Below, piece after piece: positions 31,301 to 46,300 of a stretch of DNA of 64,000 nt. Each line of letters begins with the position of its first letter. The first letter of the stretch is position 1. The DNA comes from Trogon surrucura (Eukaryota; Chordata; Aves; Trogoniformes; Trogonidae). A program made the translations under genes and the position numbers. The notes below the pieces were generated by a model, which had not been told where the DNA came from, did no database searches, and saw only the letters and a program-made list of their open reading frames with translations. The stretch is from contig CM036617.1 in NCBI GenBank assembly GCA_020746105.1, positions 170,714,412 through 170,778,411 on the forward strand, in the 5' to 3' direction.

Positions 31301-34300
31301 GAAGACCCTGTTGGCCCATCAGGTTGGAAGTAAAATGCTGCTCCCCATATTGTAATGCTCTGGTGCTGTCACCAGATTCTTGTGTCAGTGCCATGAGAGT
31401 TGGCTTTTGCTTAGCCTGGTCAGCAAGAAGTTTATACTGAGCTATATTTTATGGCAAAATTGAAACAGCAGGAAGTATTGGCTTGAAGACAAAAATAGTC
31501 TGTTGATTTCCATCAGTTGATGTTTTACATAATTAGCTTTCCTCAAAATTGACCAGCTTTTGTGGTCATTTTCTTCTTTTAACGGTTTCATTTACCTAAG
31601 ACTACTGTGATGACTTGCAGATTTTTATAACTACTTGAAGACTAACAGATGGAAGTATGGATCCATGCACTCGTATGTGTGCATGTAGAACAGTACACGT
31701 AGAATGTCCAATTGAAAAGGGTGTCGGTCAAAAGCTGGCAAGACTCAATAGCTGTCTCCTAGGTTTGGATTAATTTAACCAGCCTCAAACTCTCTCTGCT
31801 TCTTTCTCAAGATCAGTCATGGGACTGAAATAGATATAAATTTGGCTCTAAGATAAAGAAATTTTAAAATATTTAAGTATTATTTGTTCTCAAAAGGATG
31901 AAGTAGGCAATAGCAATGAAGAGTAGCACAATAGATGTGTGGAATACAGGATGGTGAAGGTGAAGAAAAAAAGTTGGGTAGACAGACTTTCAATAAGGGT
32001 AGAGCTGACTGCCCCCACAGTCAGTGGAGCACAGAGAAGAAACTTTCTCCGATGCGTAGAGAGTTGGTGCAGTCAGTTCTAGTGGCACCTTAACCTCAGG
32101 TGACTTACGTGATCTTGGGCAGCTTGCCCCTTTCTATCTGACAGTAATGTGTTTAACAACATTTATCATCAATGTTTACAAAGCTCCTCATGATTCTCAC
32201 ATGAAAACCGATTTAGAAGAGTTCAAACTCATATAATTAGATGTAGAGAGGTCCTAATGGAAGGTTATTGATGAAACCTTGAGCATCCTGGTCTAGTTAA
32301 GCACATCCCTGCCCATAGCAGGGAGGCTGGATTAAATGATCTCTAAAGTCCCTTCCAACCTAGGCCATTCTATGATTCTGTGAAACAAAACAGAAATCTG
32401 CCGCTTACAACAGATATTGCTTGGGGAGGGAACTGGGAGATCAGCATTAAGTAAGAAGGGGGAGACTAAAGAAGAAATATCTGAGCGCATTTTACTCATA
32501 CTGTAGAGGAAGATAAAAACCTAGTGACTTGCTAAGATCATTGTAAGTGTAGAACAGCTGAGACTTTGAACCAGAAATTTTCACTGTCACTCACACTGGC
32601 CATGCTGATCAATAAGAATTCTGAATCTCCACACTACTGCAACTCGTGGCCTGAGTCCAGTGACAAAGCACTGAAATATCTGTAATAAATTCAACAGGCA
32701 ATGGGGCTGTTCGCTGATGTTTGTGAGGCTGCCTCAACTCCTAGCTAAATTAGTAACCTTGATCATTTCTATCTCAGCTCAGAAACTCATAAATCAATTT
32801 ACATGTATTTTCTGCTTAAGCCAAACTTAATTCTAAATTAGTGGAAGTCCTGCCTGAGGATTCTGCTTAGCAAGAACTAATCAGAGGTGCATTTTTTTTC
32901 TCCCTCATGTAAACAGAGAAGAGCAAACATCCAAGCTGAAAGAAGTAGGGTCTGACAAACCCATTATTCTCCGGCATTATGGTGATCACAGAGAAGAAAC
33001 TTTCTCCATGACACAGAAGGTTCAGACTGGCATGGCTGTCACACGAGAGCTGACATATGACAAATCTCAGATCCCAGTGGTCAAGCAAGCAGGCACAGCA
33101 CAGAGAAAACTGCACTATGGGCTGAACGATGGCACATCTTTCATTTAATATCCTTTCTCTTTACACAGCACGTGAATTCTAGCAAGAGTGTGAAGGGCAG
33201 CAGGACAACTTCTCGCAGGGGGATGTCTCAGACTCAGTGTGTAGCTGAACAGCTTCCAAGACTCAGCTACGTGAAAAAGAACGAGACATCATTCTGTTGT
33301 TTGTTTCTTATCAGCCTGAATTTATATGGTATCAGAGCTATAGTGAGATAGTCAGAGTATAACAACAAAGCCCAGTATGTGTCAGGTGGGTGGCCATGCA
33401 TCAGAAGGAGATATTTCAGAATTAAAAATGCATTTACAAGTTAATGGCATCAAAGTGCAATCCATTTAGTGTATAACCTTGTCTTGAGCAAAAGATCACT
33501 TTATCAGTCACAGTCATCAGACTGGATTAGGAACAGTCTGCTCTGTCACAGGGAAAACCACCAAAGATACTGTGCTTCCTAAACATATTTCTGATTCATA
33601 TGTTGCTCCTGTAAAGGTGACTTTTGGCCTGTACCAGCCATGTTAGCTGAGTCACGTGAGTGGATTTTGTACTGAGAGCTCTGCCCATCCTCCATTCCTC
33701 CCAACCCTCTCCTTCAAAGGATGACTGGGTTAGCAGCTCTGATTATCTGTGTGCACCTGGACCCAATACCCAGGATACAGAGCTGACAGAGAGTATTAGT
33801 TCCCGTGTTCTCTGCAGGGTCATGTGACAGAAGCCATAAAACTGAAAAATGATAGAACTTTAACTCCTTGACTTTCATTTTAGCTATCCTTCTGAGCATC
33901 TTGCTGTTTGCCAAATCTGCTGCACTCTCCCCTGTGGGGGTTTCTATACCAACATATTTAGCCCTTCTCCAGATCACTCTATAGTTGGAACTTTCACCCC
34001 TTTTGGACATGGCAGCATCTGTCTTCCTAGCAGGTAGGTAGATGGACTACGAGCATTTCTCGATACTGCAAATTAGAGCGGAGAGCATGAAGCTATTTTA
34101 GGATGTGAACAATGTTCAAAACCATGATGGATATGAGAAAGGTGATACCTTGTGCAGCACAAATATTTTTTTTTTCTGCAACTAAGAGACATATTGTAGC
34201 TGAGTGTTTAACAATGGGTTGGGTTTAATTCAGTTGGTTGTTTTTCATCTGCCCTCTTCACTTAAAAAAGTAAAGCCAGGCACAGTCTCTGGTGACCAAA

Positions 34301-37300
34301 CTTTTGTTCAAACTAACAGTCCGTGGAGAGTCCATGGAGAGTCCATTAAGGAGCCTGCATCTACATATGTGGGAAGATGAAAAATACCATTTCCATCTTG
34401 TTTGCAGGTCACCTGGAGGTAAAGAAACCTGGAGGTGCAGAAATCTGTCCCCTCTACAACTGCCCTCTAGGAGCCAAATTCCACCATTTTTTTTAAAGCA
34501 GCCCAAAAGCACTATGTTATCTAAATGGCTAAGCTAGACGGAAATCACTTTGAAAACTGAATTTCCCATTTGTGAAACCAATGCTGTGAGGACAGGATGC
34601 ACTCTGGCTTACTAGAAAATTTGCACATACACAGGAGACAGCAGGCAATCGGGAGCCAGCCTCCTCGCTTCCTTGAACGCAGGACATGAGCTGCAGATGA
34701 ACATTCTACACAGACAAAATACAGACACCCCTCCTCCCCCCTCCCCCACTGCCACATCTTAGTGCCTCACAACACAGTGCATTATATGGGTCATAAAAAG
34801 AGCTGATCAAATGCTATTTTTTCTATGTATTGTTCAATTATCTTCATGATTTTCTGCATAGAAAATAATGAGCACGTATTTATGGAGAATTCTGAGCTAC
34901 TGACCTAATCTGGAATAATTTACACACAACAAAGAACTTTGTTCTTAACGAATCTTTGTGGCTCGCCACCACCAAATATTTGCAGAGTTGTTTGGTCCCT
35001 CCCTCTCTTTAAATGTGTCTGAGTGACTTCTTTAAGTCTCTTCCAGCTCCTTTTTCTATGGTCTGTTTTTAATAAGGATGGAAGTTAAGACTATAATTGT
35101 CTTCACTAGATCTTAGATGCATGTTTTAGGAAAAGTCTTAAGAAAACTATTGCTCACGCTTTTACATTTTTCACCTTGATTCTACTCATTTAGCTGGGTT
35201 TCATTCTCCCAGGTTTGTGTTACACCATCTTGTTAAAATAGTTGCAAGGATTTGTTTGGATACTTAACCTTCTCTTTCTTCATTTTGTGGGTGGGTCCCT
35301 TATCTAAAGGGGCATAGACTGGTCTGTTATTAAAAGCCTATCTGACAAAAGCTGCAGGATGAACACTGATATTCTCAATATCCTCAGTGTGGTTTTCAAA
35401 TGCAGCTATTAGGATCCTCACTTGTGGAAAGCATACACACAGGTGATTTCCTCTGATGTTTCTGGCCCACCAGAGCATGTAAATTGAACATCAGCGGTTC
35501 TCTTCTGGATAATGTTACCATCTGTTTATACCTCTCAGTGTCATTCTTTGCACCTTTGCATGATATGAACAAAGGTCATCGCTGACTACTACTTACAGCG
35601 TGATCTTTCCCTTGGTATTCTTCTTTTATGCCCCTTTAGTGACTTCGGAGTACTCAAGGCATCTGGGATCAAAATTTCATGCTCTGCAGAGAAGAACAGT
35701 AGCTGAAAATGAGGGACACATTAACTTGCAGTTGCCTTCACTTTTAAAGAAGTTCAGTTCATTGACTTACTATCCTGAATGAGCTCTTAGGTTTGGAGTT
35801 GCATGCAGAAGGATTGTGCAGCTCTTGTATAAAAGGACCTTAAAGGGAGTTCAAAGCCCTCATAGCTAGTGGTAGGAGTTCTTCCTTGTTTCTAGAAAAA
35901 AAAAAAAGTCTAGGAGACCAAAATATGTTTTAAAAATTTTTTTTTAAACAATTATAGGTTAGGATATAAAATCAAACAAAGCAAATTTACCTACACTGGC
36001 CAACCTTACATTATGGGAAAGCAAGCAAAAATACAAAGAAAATACGAAGTGCAAGCATTAACTCTCAGGATTCCTGGTGCTTCTTGCTTTGTCCTTGTTA
36101 ATATGTATATATTTGTTTTCCAAAACCCAGTGGAAACTCAAGAAGAACATATCTTTTATTAAAGATTTAGTTGCTAAAGATTCAGTTTCATTAAGTTGTA
36201 AGAAAATCAGCAAACCCAGGACTATCCCTGGTACTTTAAACAATAAGCCCCAGATTTCCCCAATCCCCTGTGTCCAGGGAAGACCATCCACCCAACACAG
36301 AATCCACTTATAAAAATTTTGACGATCTCAGGACCTTTTCTATCAGTTTCAAAATTTATGTCTTTCTGCAGGCCACCAAGCATCAGAAAACATGCTATTC
36401 TTAATAAATATTGAAGATAGAGACATAAAAATGTTCATGAAACTGTCAACTGGAGGCTCATAAATGAATGGCATCTACAGGCTGCTTTACTGTATTTGCT
36501 TCTTCCTTGAAATTTGCAATAGCATTTGAAATGTAGAACTCCTAGGAACATACTAGTGGGTGGAAATGGCATTAAAATCACATCATTTGACACCAGTTTC
36601 TTTTTAATTTGAATTATTAAAATAAGGATTTAACCTGACTCTTTTGTCTGTTTCACAAGGATAATAGGTTATACATGGCTCACAGACCTGTAGCATGAGA
36701 AAAGCTTGATGAAGGAGCAGATACGCGAAGTGACTTTTTAATTAAAGACTCGTAGATCAAAGACAGCTTCTTGGATTGCTTAGGATTTACTGAGATACAC
36801 CAGGAAAAACAGGTTTCATATTTCTGCTTGTTTACAGCAACACTGTAACAGTGATGTATAATCAGGAAGGAGGCCTCGTGACTAATAAGGATGAAGAAAT
36901 GGTCAGAGAATGGAAATGGCCTCGGGATGGCAAGCTTGCCCAGCCAGTTATAGCACAGGTAATATTTATTGCTTTACCTTTCTTACAGGTGTTCTTACCT
37001 CTTTTTTTTTTAATTTCACATCTTCTAGTCTCTGTGAGGTGTCTTAATTGCAAGGAACATGATGCTTACATTTCTTCTTTAATGTATTCTTTACGAAGCC
37101 TCTACGTGAGTGGGCATCATTGCCTCTATTTTATTCATGTGGCATCTTACCAAGAAGGAAGAAAAGCAAATTGCCTGGCATTGTTGTATCTCAAGATTTC
37201 AATAAAAGAGAGGCCCATCACCCCTCCTGGAAGCATTTTGGAGAAGCCCTTTCTAAGCTTAGGAATATGAACAAGATTTTCCTCTTTTTTCCTTTGGGGC

Positions 37301-40300
37301 ATGTTCAGTAGCAGGCAGTTGTTTGCCTTACTCCAGGCATGAGCCACTGAAGTCCATCAAAATTCTCCCACTTGCTTTGCAGTTACCAACCTACATGTGC
37401 CTACCACACTGCAAAAATACCAGAAGCAAAGGTAAAACATTTGTGACCCAAGTCAGTAAGTGTGCCTTCAGAGTTTGTAAACACACACATTTTTTTCCAG
37501 GGGTTGGATCAGGTAGGGTTTTTTTTTTTATTATTCCATGCTACCTAATACAGAGGCACACAAGGCATACATAAGGTCCTGACAGAATGACAGGCAGCCA
37601 AACTCATACCAAGTTTTCTTTACTTGGCTCATACTGCCAGACTGGCAGCTGATGTGAAGGAGTAACTTCAAACAAATGGCGATAAAATTCTTACAGCTGC
37701 TGTGACTGCTTTATATAGGCAGATATTCTCATCTGGGGGTTAGACTTTCATCTATTCTGTAAAATCTGCAAGAGTTTGAGACTTCCAAAATATCATGCTG
37801 TATCTGCAGTTTTGTTTTTTACAGGATCTGTAAAAAATTAAAGCAGATAATTATTGAAAGAGTTTGGTTTATCAAATACAGATCATAGAATGTGAATTCT
37901 GTGCTATATCAAATTAATTTGATGTTCTTCAAGAGCCACATGAAAATGGAAATCAGTTTAGTGAAGCTGTTAGGTTTTTCAACATAGTATTTACCTTGTT
38001 TGAATGGGTAGGAGAGTTAGAGGCTGGAAAAGGCTGGTGCAAACTGGCTTTTAGATTAAATGGAAGTGGTTCCAAGGCCCCTGCTTGGTGTCACCAGGGC
38101 ATTCTTCATGGTCTGTGTGCACAGACAATGCTAAAGGCTTTAGTGACCGTGATTTTAAGAAAGTACTTTGTATGTGTCAAAATGCTAATTCTTTACTGGG
38201 GACTAAACGTTGTCCAAATCCTCCCCACTCTCACCAACAACAGTAGTTAAAGGGGAACCAGGGACTAGAGCTTCCTGTGTCTGTCCATGTCTGACTCCAC
38301 AGCCTCTGCCTTAGAAGAATACCTACTTTCCTGAGTGATTTGAGAGGCAGGTGAGTTTCTGGGGTCAGTCTTCCTGCTACACCTTCCAAAACATGCACAG
38401 TCTCAGTATGTTTGCTGTGGGCACGAGTCATTCCCACAAAGGGCTGGGAGCGGACTCTGGCCACAGTTCTTGCGTGCCAAGCCAGCTCTGCAGGATTCAA
38501 GTGGGAGTGACAGCACTACATCTTCTTTGCAGACTGAAGTCTTGAGTACCAGCTGCTTTGGATAACACTCTGAGACTTCAGCGTGCCTCTTCCATCCAGA
38601 CATAGATATAAAAACTTTGTGGAGTTAGTAAATCTCCTTTTTTTTCCTCTTGCAGGTTAATGAATACATCACAGTGAGGATTGAAGGGCGCTTTGCAATT
38701 AGCCTGGTCTACAAGTGGCAACATGAAAGCGTGTGCTTGGCTTTGTCACCGCTGCAGGGTGTGGCTCTTCCACACTTAGAATTGGTATGTTGTAACTGCC
38801 ACAGTATTTGCTCTGCAAACTTTGGTATTGATGAGCTTTCCCATAAAATACACTTCCCAGGTTTATTTCCTTTTAAGTGTGCTAAGTACAATGCCACACG
38901 GTGATCCAGTAAGGGCTGCTAAAGATTAAATATAAACTCCAGTGGATTTTTATCAATGTCTACCTACTGTTGGTCCAGCCCCAAGGGACAGTTATTTCTG
39001 TGCAGTTAGGTTCGTATTTCTGGTTTTGTTGGATTTTTTTTCCTGTCTGGTTTCCTTATTTATTTAATGTATGACCTGGTCACAGCTTTTGGTGATTGCA
39101 TGCCTACCACCCTGTATCCAGTGTTTATAGGTGCAGCAATGGAAAATGCTGTCTTATAGTTGGATGGAAATCTGTCGTTTGTAAAACAGATTTTTTAATG
39201 TGATTTGGGAGTCAGGAAAAAGGTATTTACAAAATATAGCAGTTCAGCAGGAATAAGTCTCATGGTTCATTCACACCCTTGAGTAGGTGTTTAGGATTTT
39301 TACAATTCTTGGTTCCCGTCTGCTTCTTTACACACAAAACCTTCCTTGACACAGCACTGAGGGGGAGAATTTGACTTCAAGAGGATTTGACTTTAAATAG
39401 GTGATGTAGCAAATTCCACCTGGAAAAAATATAGAAAATATGTGGCATACAGCTAAGACACAGAGAGAACCTGTCTCTTCATTTACTCTACTGGCACAAG
39501 AGTGTATCAGTAAAAACCTGTGAAGAAGGTCTGTCCAGAAGCTTTCATTGAGTCATTTTATTTTCATGATGGGTCTCTACTCTCTAAGACTCCACAGTGA
39601 CTCATTAAGAGATACCCCAGCAACATACACCAGATGTATGTTGTACTCTGCAGTCTTACTGACCTCCCTCCTCCAAGCAGTTTTATGTCATTTTAAACCC
39701 TTCTGGTCACAAAGAACCAATTATTTTGGAAAGTCAAATTTTTTTTGAAAATGGATATGAGGCATTTGCTTACATCAGGACATCAGCTGTGGCATTTTAA
39801 ATACATGTACCTGTTATTTCATTATAGATTAACTGACAACACCAAAAGAGACCTAAACCTTGAGGTGTATCAGCATTTGTCTTTGTACTTTGCCCTTTGT
39901 TTCTTATTAATGAAAATGATCTTTCCTCTTAATTTGAAACAGTGCTCTTTACTCACAGTCAGCAAGAATCTCTTAATTAATCTTCTTCTCTTCCAAAAAT
40001 CAAATAATCTCCTCTTATAGCAATTAAAATAGCTCTATTTTTTTTTCAGTTGTCAGCAATCCAAATAGTTAAATACACTGCACAGTAAAACCTCATAAAA
40101 TAACAAATACTCAAATACCACACAATGAAACCTGTAAATCATCATAGCAAAAGTGATGAATATTTTCTTTAAAGCCAGTTAGGCATACTGGTTATTCATC
40201 TTTCTTCAAGTGGTAGATTCCAAGACTAATACCATATTTTTTTTGAGTCCCGTTAGCATTTGCTTTCATATCAGCCTATGCTCTCTATGAAGGTTCCTCA

Positions 40301-43300
40301 CCGTAAGAACTCTCCTGCACTAGGCATGGTCATCATTATGAGGAGCTGGACAGTAGACAACATAATCCATATTCTGCTGCTGGCTACACCTTTAGAAGCC
40401 AGTTAATTCTTTCAACTCTTTCTGCCCTAAGTAAGCATAGCATAATCAGAGATCATTAAAACAGATCTGTTGCCACTACCTGTCACCTTTGAATTCCTTG
40501 TATCTCTAATTTCCACCAGCAGAAAATTATTTTCTGCAAAGCTGAGATAATTTGGACAAATTATTGGAAATACAGAGGAGATTAGAGTCCATTCTGAGGA
40601 AATCCTTCTGATTCCTCTCTCTCTAGACCTCAAATAATATTTAGCCACGGAGACTTTGTATTCCTTTCTTTTGAAAGAGCTAGGTAAGATCTAATTCATA
40701 GGGGCAAATATGAAAGAGAAAGCAGAGTATTTTCAGGTAGATTTGAATTAATAGTCACACCATGACATGGTAGAATCTGTAACGTTTTTAGAAAATACAG
40801 AATGTTGGCATGTAAACTAAGATTTTGTTAAAAAGAAATAAAAAAGTTACATTAACCTTCAGTCAGTAAGCTAATAAACTGCAAGTAGAGAAGCAGGTAT
40901 TAGGCTGATTTTGATTTATGCAAGACCAAATAAATGAAAAATACACTTCAGTCTTAACTGGAGAGAATCCTGCAGCTCTGGAAAAGGGTGGGTTATCTGA
41001 TATCTACTCCATTTTAAAGAATTTTGGAAAAAAAAATAATAAAATGACAGTAGTCCCGACATAGCTACCCTCTGACTGAACAAAAATAAAAGAGTCTCAG
41101 GGGGTACCGTATTAAAAATGTTTATTTTTAACTGAAGTATTTTATTTAAGGTATTTTATTTTATTCTTATTTATTCATTTTTGTATTTATTATTTTTTAT
41201 TTAAGGTATGAAGTAGTCCTTCTGTGTGAAATTAATTTTATATTAATTTTATGTTACATTTATATTTTACAGAGGGACTTAACTCTCTTAGTTATTAATT
41301 TCAGTTTCCATACATCATTCCATTACATTACATTCCATTCAGCAAGGGCTCTTTCTAACATACACTGTTGTATGACTTATTGTTTGTAAAATGCTATGAC
41401 GTGTATCATGCCATTACTATGTATATGCAGAACAAATTAATAGTAGAGCATTTGTCTGGAATGCAAAGATTTATATATTTCTTGATTCAGTGAAAAATCA
41501 AGCAGTTTTATCTGCTTTTTGTTTTGTTTTTTTCTCATAGCACAAAGTGATGTCTTCTTTGGTCACTGGAGTTTTCATGAGCCGAGCCAAGCAGACAAAT
41601 ATTAACAGTATCTGCTCCCCTCATTCAGGGGAGAAGAGGGCAGGATTCACTATTGCAACTATTTTCTAGTGATGGTTGAATTGGCTGAAAAAGTTTCTTT
41701 TTAAATTACACCTTGTTCTGTCAATAACTTATACTCTGAGTATGTATCTCTGAGGCATTTATGCTACTGTCAGCGCCATTAAACACCAGATGGAATCGTT
41801 ACGTTTTTAAATTTGTGTTTCTGTTGTTATTTTTCAAAGCCAAAGTTGACAGAGCTGTTGATGAAAAATGAAGTTCGAGAGGCATCTGTAAGCCACATGA
41901 ATTGCATCAGTGCAGCCAGAGAACTGAGGAATTTGCAGAGGAAGATCCAGAGCGTTGTGGATGACTGGCTGCGGTATTATCGCACAGCCCTAGGTCAGGC
42001 ACTGTCAGAAAACAGCTGGGGATGTGGTTATGTGAGATTGTTACTGTATCAGCAGGTACCAGAGTAGACTACATAGTCCTCTGCAGGTCAGCTCCAGACT
42101 GACCACCAGAGAATGCAGCCACTGCTGGCTTGAACATTCAACTAGAACGGAAGCCAACGGCATCGTGTTACTCAAACTGGTGAGCAGGTACTTGGGATAT
42201 GTGGTTCCTCTGAGGTCAGCACATATTTCTATGCCGAGTATTTCCATACAGGATGGCATTGCCAGGGACGTGCTGAAGAAGCCCCCTCCAGAAGCGACAG
42301 CAGCAGAGCTGTGTCAGAGTGCCGTTGCATTCCCACCGATCAGCCCTTCAGGGACTGGGATGTTTAGCACAGACACAGCAGCACGTTAGCACTGCTCTGT
42401 GCCAGGGCCAGGCTAATACCTCTGCATGGGAGTGCACTGAGCCAACACATCGACTTGGTCAGGGATTGCACATTGCACTGAACAGACAGTGGATTCCAGT
42501 TCTATACTGAGGAAACTGTTGGGAACAATGGGACAGGTAATGACCTGTCTGCTTGCCTACTCCCTAGTAGTGCAGCTTTTGTTAGAATAAGATCGTGGAG
42601 GTGGAAAGGTTTGGAAAAGAGGCAGAAATAAAGTGTGTAGTAACTGAAAACCTTTTTTGAAGACCATTGCTCTGTATCCCTTAGTTATAACCTTTAAATG
42701 AAATATCTGATAAGGTAATCCACTGTGAGTTCATATAACTCCTGATAGCATGAAAGCCTGGGCACAAGACCCAGAGCACTAGAACAGAATCCCCAGAGAG
42801 TTGTAGAGTCTCCTTCTCTGGACACTTCCAAGACCTGTCTGGATGCATTTCTGTGTGACCTGCCCTGGATTCTGTGGTCCTGCTCTAGCAGGGAGATTGG
42901 ACTCGATGATCTCCAGAGGTCCTTTCCAACCTCTGACATTCTGTGATTCTGTGAAGATAATTTCGATTTCAGCCTTGAATTGAACAAAATTGATTTAGAG
43001 AGCTCGTGCTGATGTATTGCATGCCATGGGAGTCATTCTGTGAGTGCTCGATACATAAAAGCCTCCTTAATAATATAAAAAAAGCTGTAGGAATATTCTG
43101 TGTTTTACTCAACATGGTTCAGTAAAATTGACACTGCCTGAATTCTGTATTTTTGCTGATTCCTTTGGCAGGATTCATTTTCTCTCTTATACTTTGTCAA
43201 CATCATTATCAACACCGATAATATTTTCATCTGGATTATAATCTGATATAATCAGAGAAACCTGATAATCTGCCAATTACTTATACCTAATTCAACTGTA

Positions 43301-46300
43301 GATAACTGGTACTGGGCAGGAAGGGAGAGGTATAAAAGGGTGAGGATCAGATTTAAGATCTACCACCTGAGTTAAGACTGGCTCTAGCAGGTTAGGGGAG
43401 GTGATCCTTCCCCTCTACTTAGCACTAGTAAGGCCATACCTGGAGCACTGTGTCCAGTTCTGGGCTCTCCAGTTAAGAGAGACATGGACATACTGGAGAC
43501 AGTCCAGTGAAGGGCCATAAAGATGATTAAGGGCCTGCAGCATCTTTCCTGTGAGGAAAGACTGAGAGAGACAGGACTGTTCAGCCTGCAGAAGAGAAGG
43601 CTTGGGGGGATTTCCTCAATGTGAGTAAATATCTAAAGGGAGGATGCAAGGAGAGCAGAGCCAGGCTCTTTCCAGTGGGTTCCAGTGACAGGACCAGAGG
43701 CAACAAGCACAAACTGAAACACAGGAGGTTCTCTTTAAATGTTAGGAAACATTTTTTTTACTGTAAGGGTGACCAAGCACTGGCACAGGTTACCCAGAGA
43801 GGTGGTGGAGTCTCCACCCTTGGAGATATTCAGAAGCCATCTGGACATGGTCCTGGGCAACCAGCTCTAGATGGTCTTGCTTGAGCAGGGGATTTGGACC
43901 AGATATCTCCAGAGGTCCCTTTCAACTTCAGCCGTTCTCTGATTCTGTAATTCTCTCATTAACTTGCACTATTACTTTTCCAGTTTGGATCAAACAGCAA
44001 ATGAGTTACATGTATAGGGCAAAACTACCATCAGTGACCAAATCAGGGCCTCCTTTGTCACTGATTTCAGGAATTGACCGCATACGCCTTCAGAAAACAT
44101 CTGACCTTCCTCTGCAACCCTTAAAGAAGGGCATAATTCAGTCTGCAGATGCTCTCCCAGGTTTGCAGAGATCCCAAGGGAAGAGGAGAGAGAATAGTCA
44201 AGCTCCCAAGTCAGAAACTCCTCTCCGTCTAGATCAAAGGCAGTCAGCTCCTCCTTTCAGCACGCAGCAGGAACCATCTTATCCTCTCAGGTAAATGTTG
44301 GAGACAAGGGGACAAGATGAAAGAACAACTTTTCCCCCAAGTCACAAGTCATGAACTGGTTCTTTTTGTTTGCTTAAGGCACACCATAAGAATTTACATC
44401 CTTTTTCCATTAGATGTTATTACCAGAACCTCAGAGCCTTCATATATCCCTGTATGGTACTGTAAAAGCAGCAACAATGAAGCAGCAGTTGAGGTTTGGA
44501 AAAATGCCCTTATTATGTTTTTAAATACTATTTCAGCAAATGAGTTTAACTTTTTTTTTAATTATTATCAATCATGTTTGTGATAGTAGCATCCAAAAAA
44601 CTCTGGGAGCAGTGCCTCCCTATACCAGAATTTATGAAGATGCAAACCCTGTGTGTCATGCACTTGACTGATGCTCTGCTCTTCCAAGAGCTGCCACCTG
44701 CCAGTTATAACATACAGAAAATCTGAGCTTCAGACTTGCTTTCTAAGGGTTTGGTTAGAGTTGTAGTCATGCTGCTTTGTTTCACTTCTTAAAAATATGT
44801 AAGGGATGTCAGAGAAATGGAGAGAATACTATTTCAGCAGCTTTCCCAATTTCTTGCCTTTTCAAGTATGAGACAATCCGCATTTGACTTCAGATTATCT
44901 CCTTGTTTCAGACCAATATATTTGTATTCAGTCCATTAAAGCAAAGAGGTTTGCAATATCCTTAGCAACTACCTGAAATCCGACTTCACCCATCCATGGT
45001 ACATCTTGCTAATGCAAGATGCTTGTCTGTTTTGTTTCGTCATTAAACTTTCACTTCCTTGTTATTTTCTCATACAGGGCTTCTGTTTTCTTAAACAGCA
45101 ATACCAAATCAGAGAAGCTACATATGAGTCCATTCAATTTAAATAAAAGAAGGAATATACTGAATGTCATTAATTCCCGGTAAGGAAATCCAAGTTAAGA
45201 CTGGACAATGATGGCTCCAATGTAAACGTTGATGGTAGTAGTTTACTAACGGTAGTAGTTTACTAACAGTTCATTTCTGGATACGGTTAAGTAGTTCACC
45301 TGTGCCTCCAAGGTGTTGCACCATTGCATAGGATGCATTGCATGTGGATCAAAAGCAGTAGTAACTTTCCAGTCTCAAGTAAGAAAACAAGATGACTTGA
45401 TTTCTCATTGTATTTTTGGTGGCTTAAGGTTCCCTTGTGTCGTCGAGGCAAGTTTTTTATTACTGATACCTTTCCTATGGGTGAATAACAACAGTGCTTT
45501 TTTATAAACTCAACAATGTCTAAAAATGAGCAACACTAGTGGAACAAAGTGCTTTTAATTTCATACGACTAGTCTGTAGCCCAACTAATACAGTAAAAAT
45601 ACCATAAATCTCAAGTATTTTGTTACTGCTCCTAGTATGCTGAAATTGTAATCTTGTTTTACATACATGTAAAGCTGAAAACCAAAATTTTGAACATTCT
45701 CCTGCTGTCCGTGAGATCACTTATAGTCTCTTTCTCCTGATCCACTGGGTTTAGACTTATATCCTTTTTTCATTCTGCTCCCTCCAGCACAATATACCCC
45801 CAGTAATCATCTAATTCAGGCCAGCACTCCTTGTAGCTCTCTGCTTTAATGCTTTTTTCTTGGCACAGCCATTTAGGGATTAATCCAAAGTCCCCAAATA
45901 CAGCAACAATCTTTCCATTACCTTCAGCAGGCCACAGGGGAGGCCTGTGTGCTTTAGAGTCCTTTTCTTTTTTTCTGGTCTAAACTTCTCATGGGATTTG
46001 CTCTCACAATGAGGAAGTTTTGTTTAAAAGATACCATCACCGAGAGCAGCGCAGCAGGTTCCTACTGGTGACACGATGTCTTCACTGATAGTGTGAACCT
46101 AAGGCTCTGGAACTTGGCACTCCTGCTGCCTGCTTCACAGGACCAGACAACCTGCAGATTCCCCCCCAAAAAATGTCAAAGGACTTCTCAAACAAATTAG
46201 TCTTCACCATACTCGTGAAAGAGGAGTAGTATGAATACACATAGCACATACACACAAACAAAAAATGAGTACACTACAATGAGCTGTCAGAGATAAGAGG

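Noticed and set aside
31273..31325. Possible small exon reading IEDPVGPSG before a GT
   Set aside because: Exons 3 and 4 already join in phase, the block is very short and no family sequence is missing there.
33270..33340. Open block reading [17 protein letters not shown] before a GT
   Set aside because: It first looked like the exon before YPSE, but the DGTSFI exon with its U12 donor explains the motif and phase better; this block lies inside the U12 intron and has a poor acceptor.
35600..35782. Open block ending LTYYPE
   Set aside because: YYP suggested a FAM194 motif, but it is downstream of the real YPSE exon, has no donor and is not required by phase.
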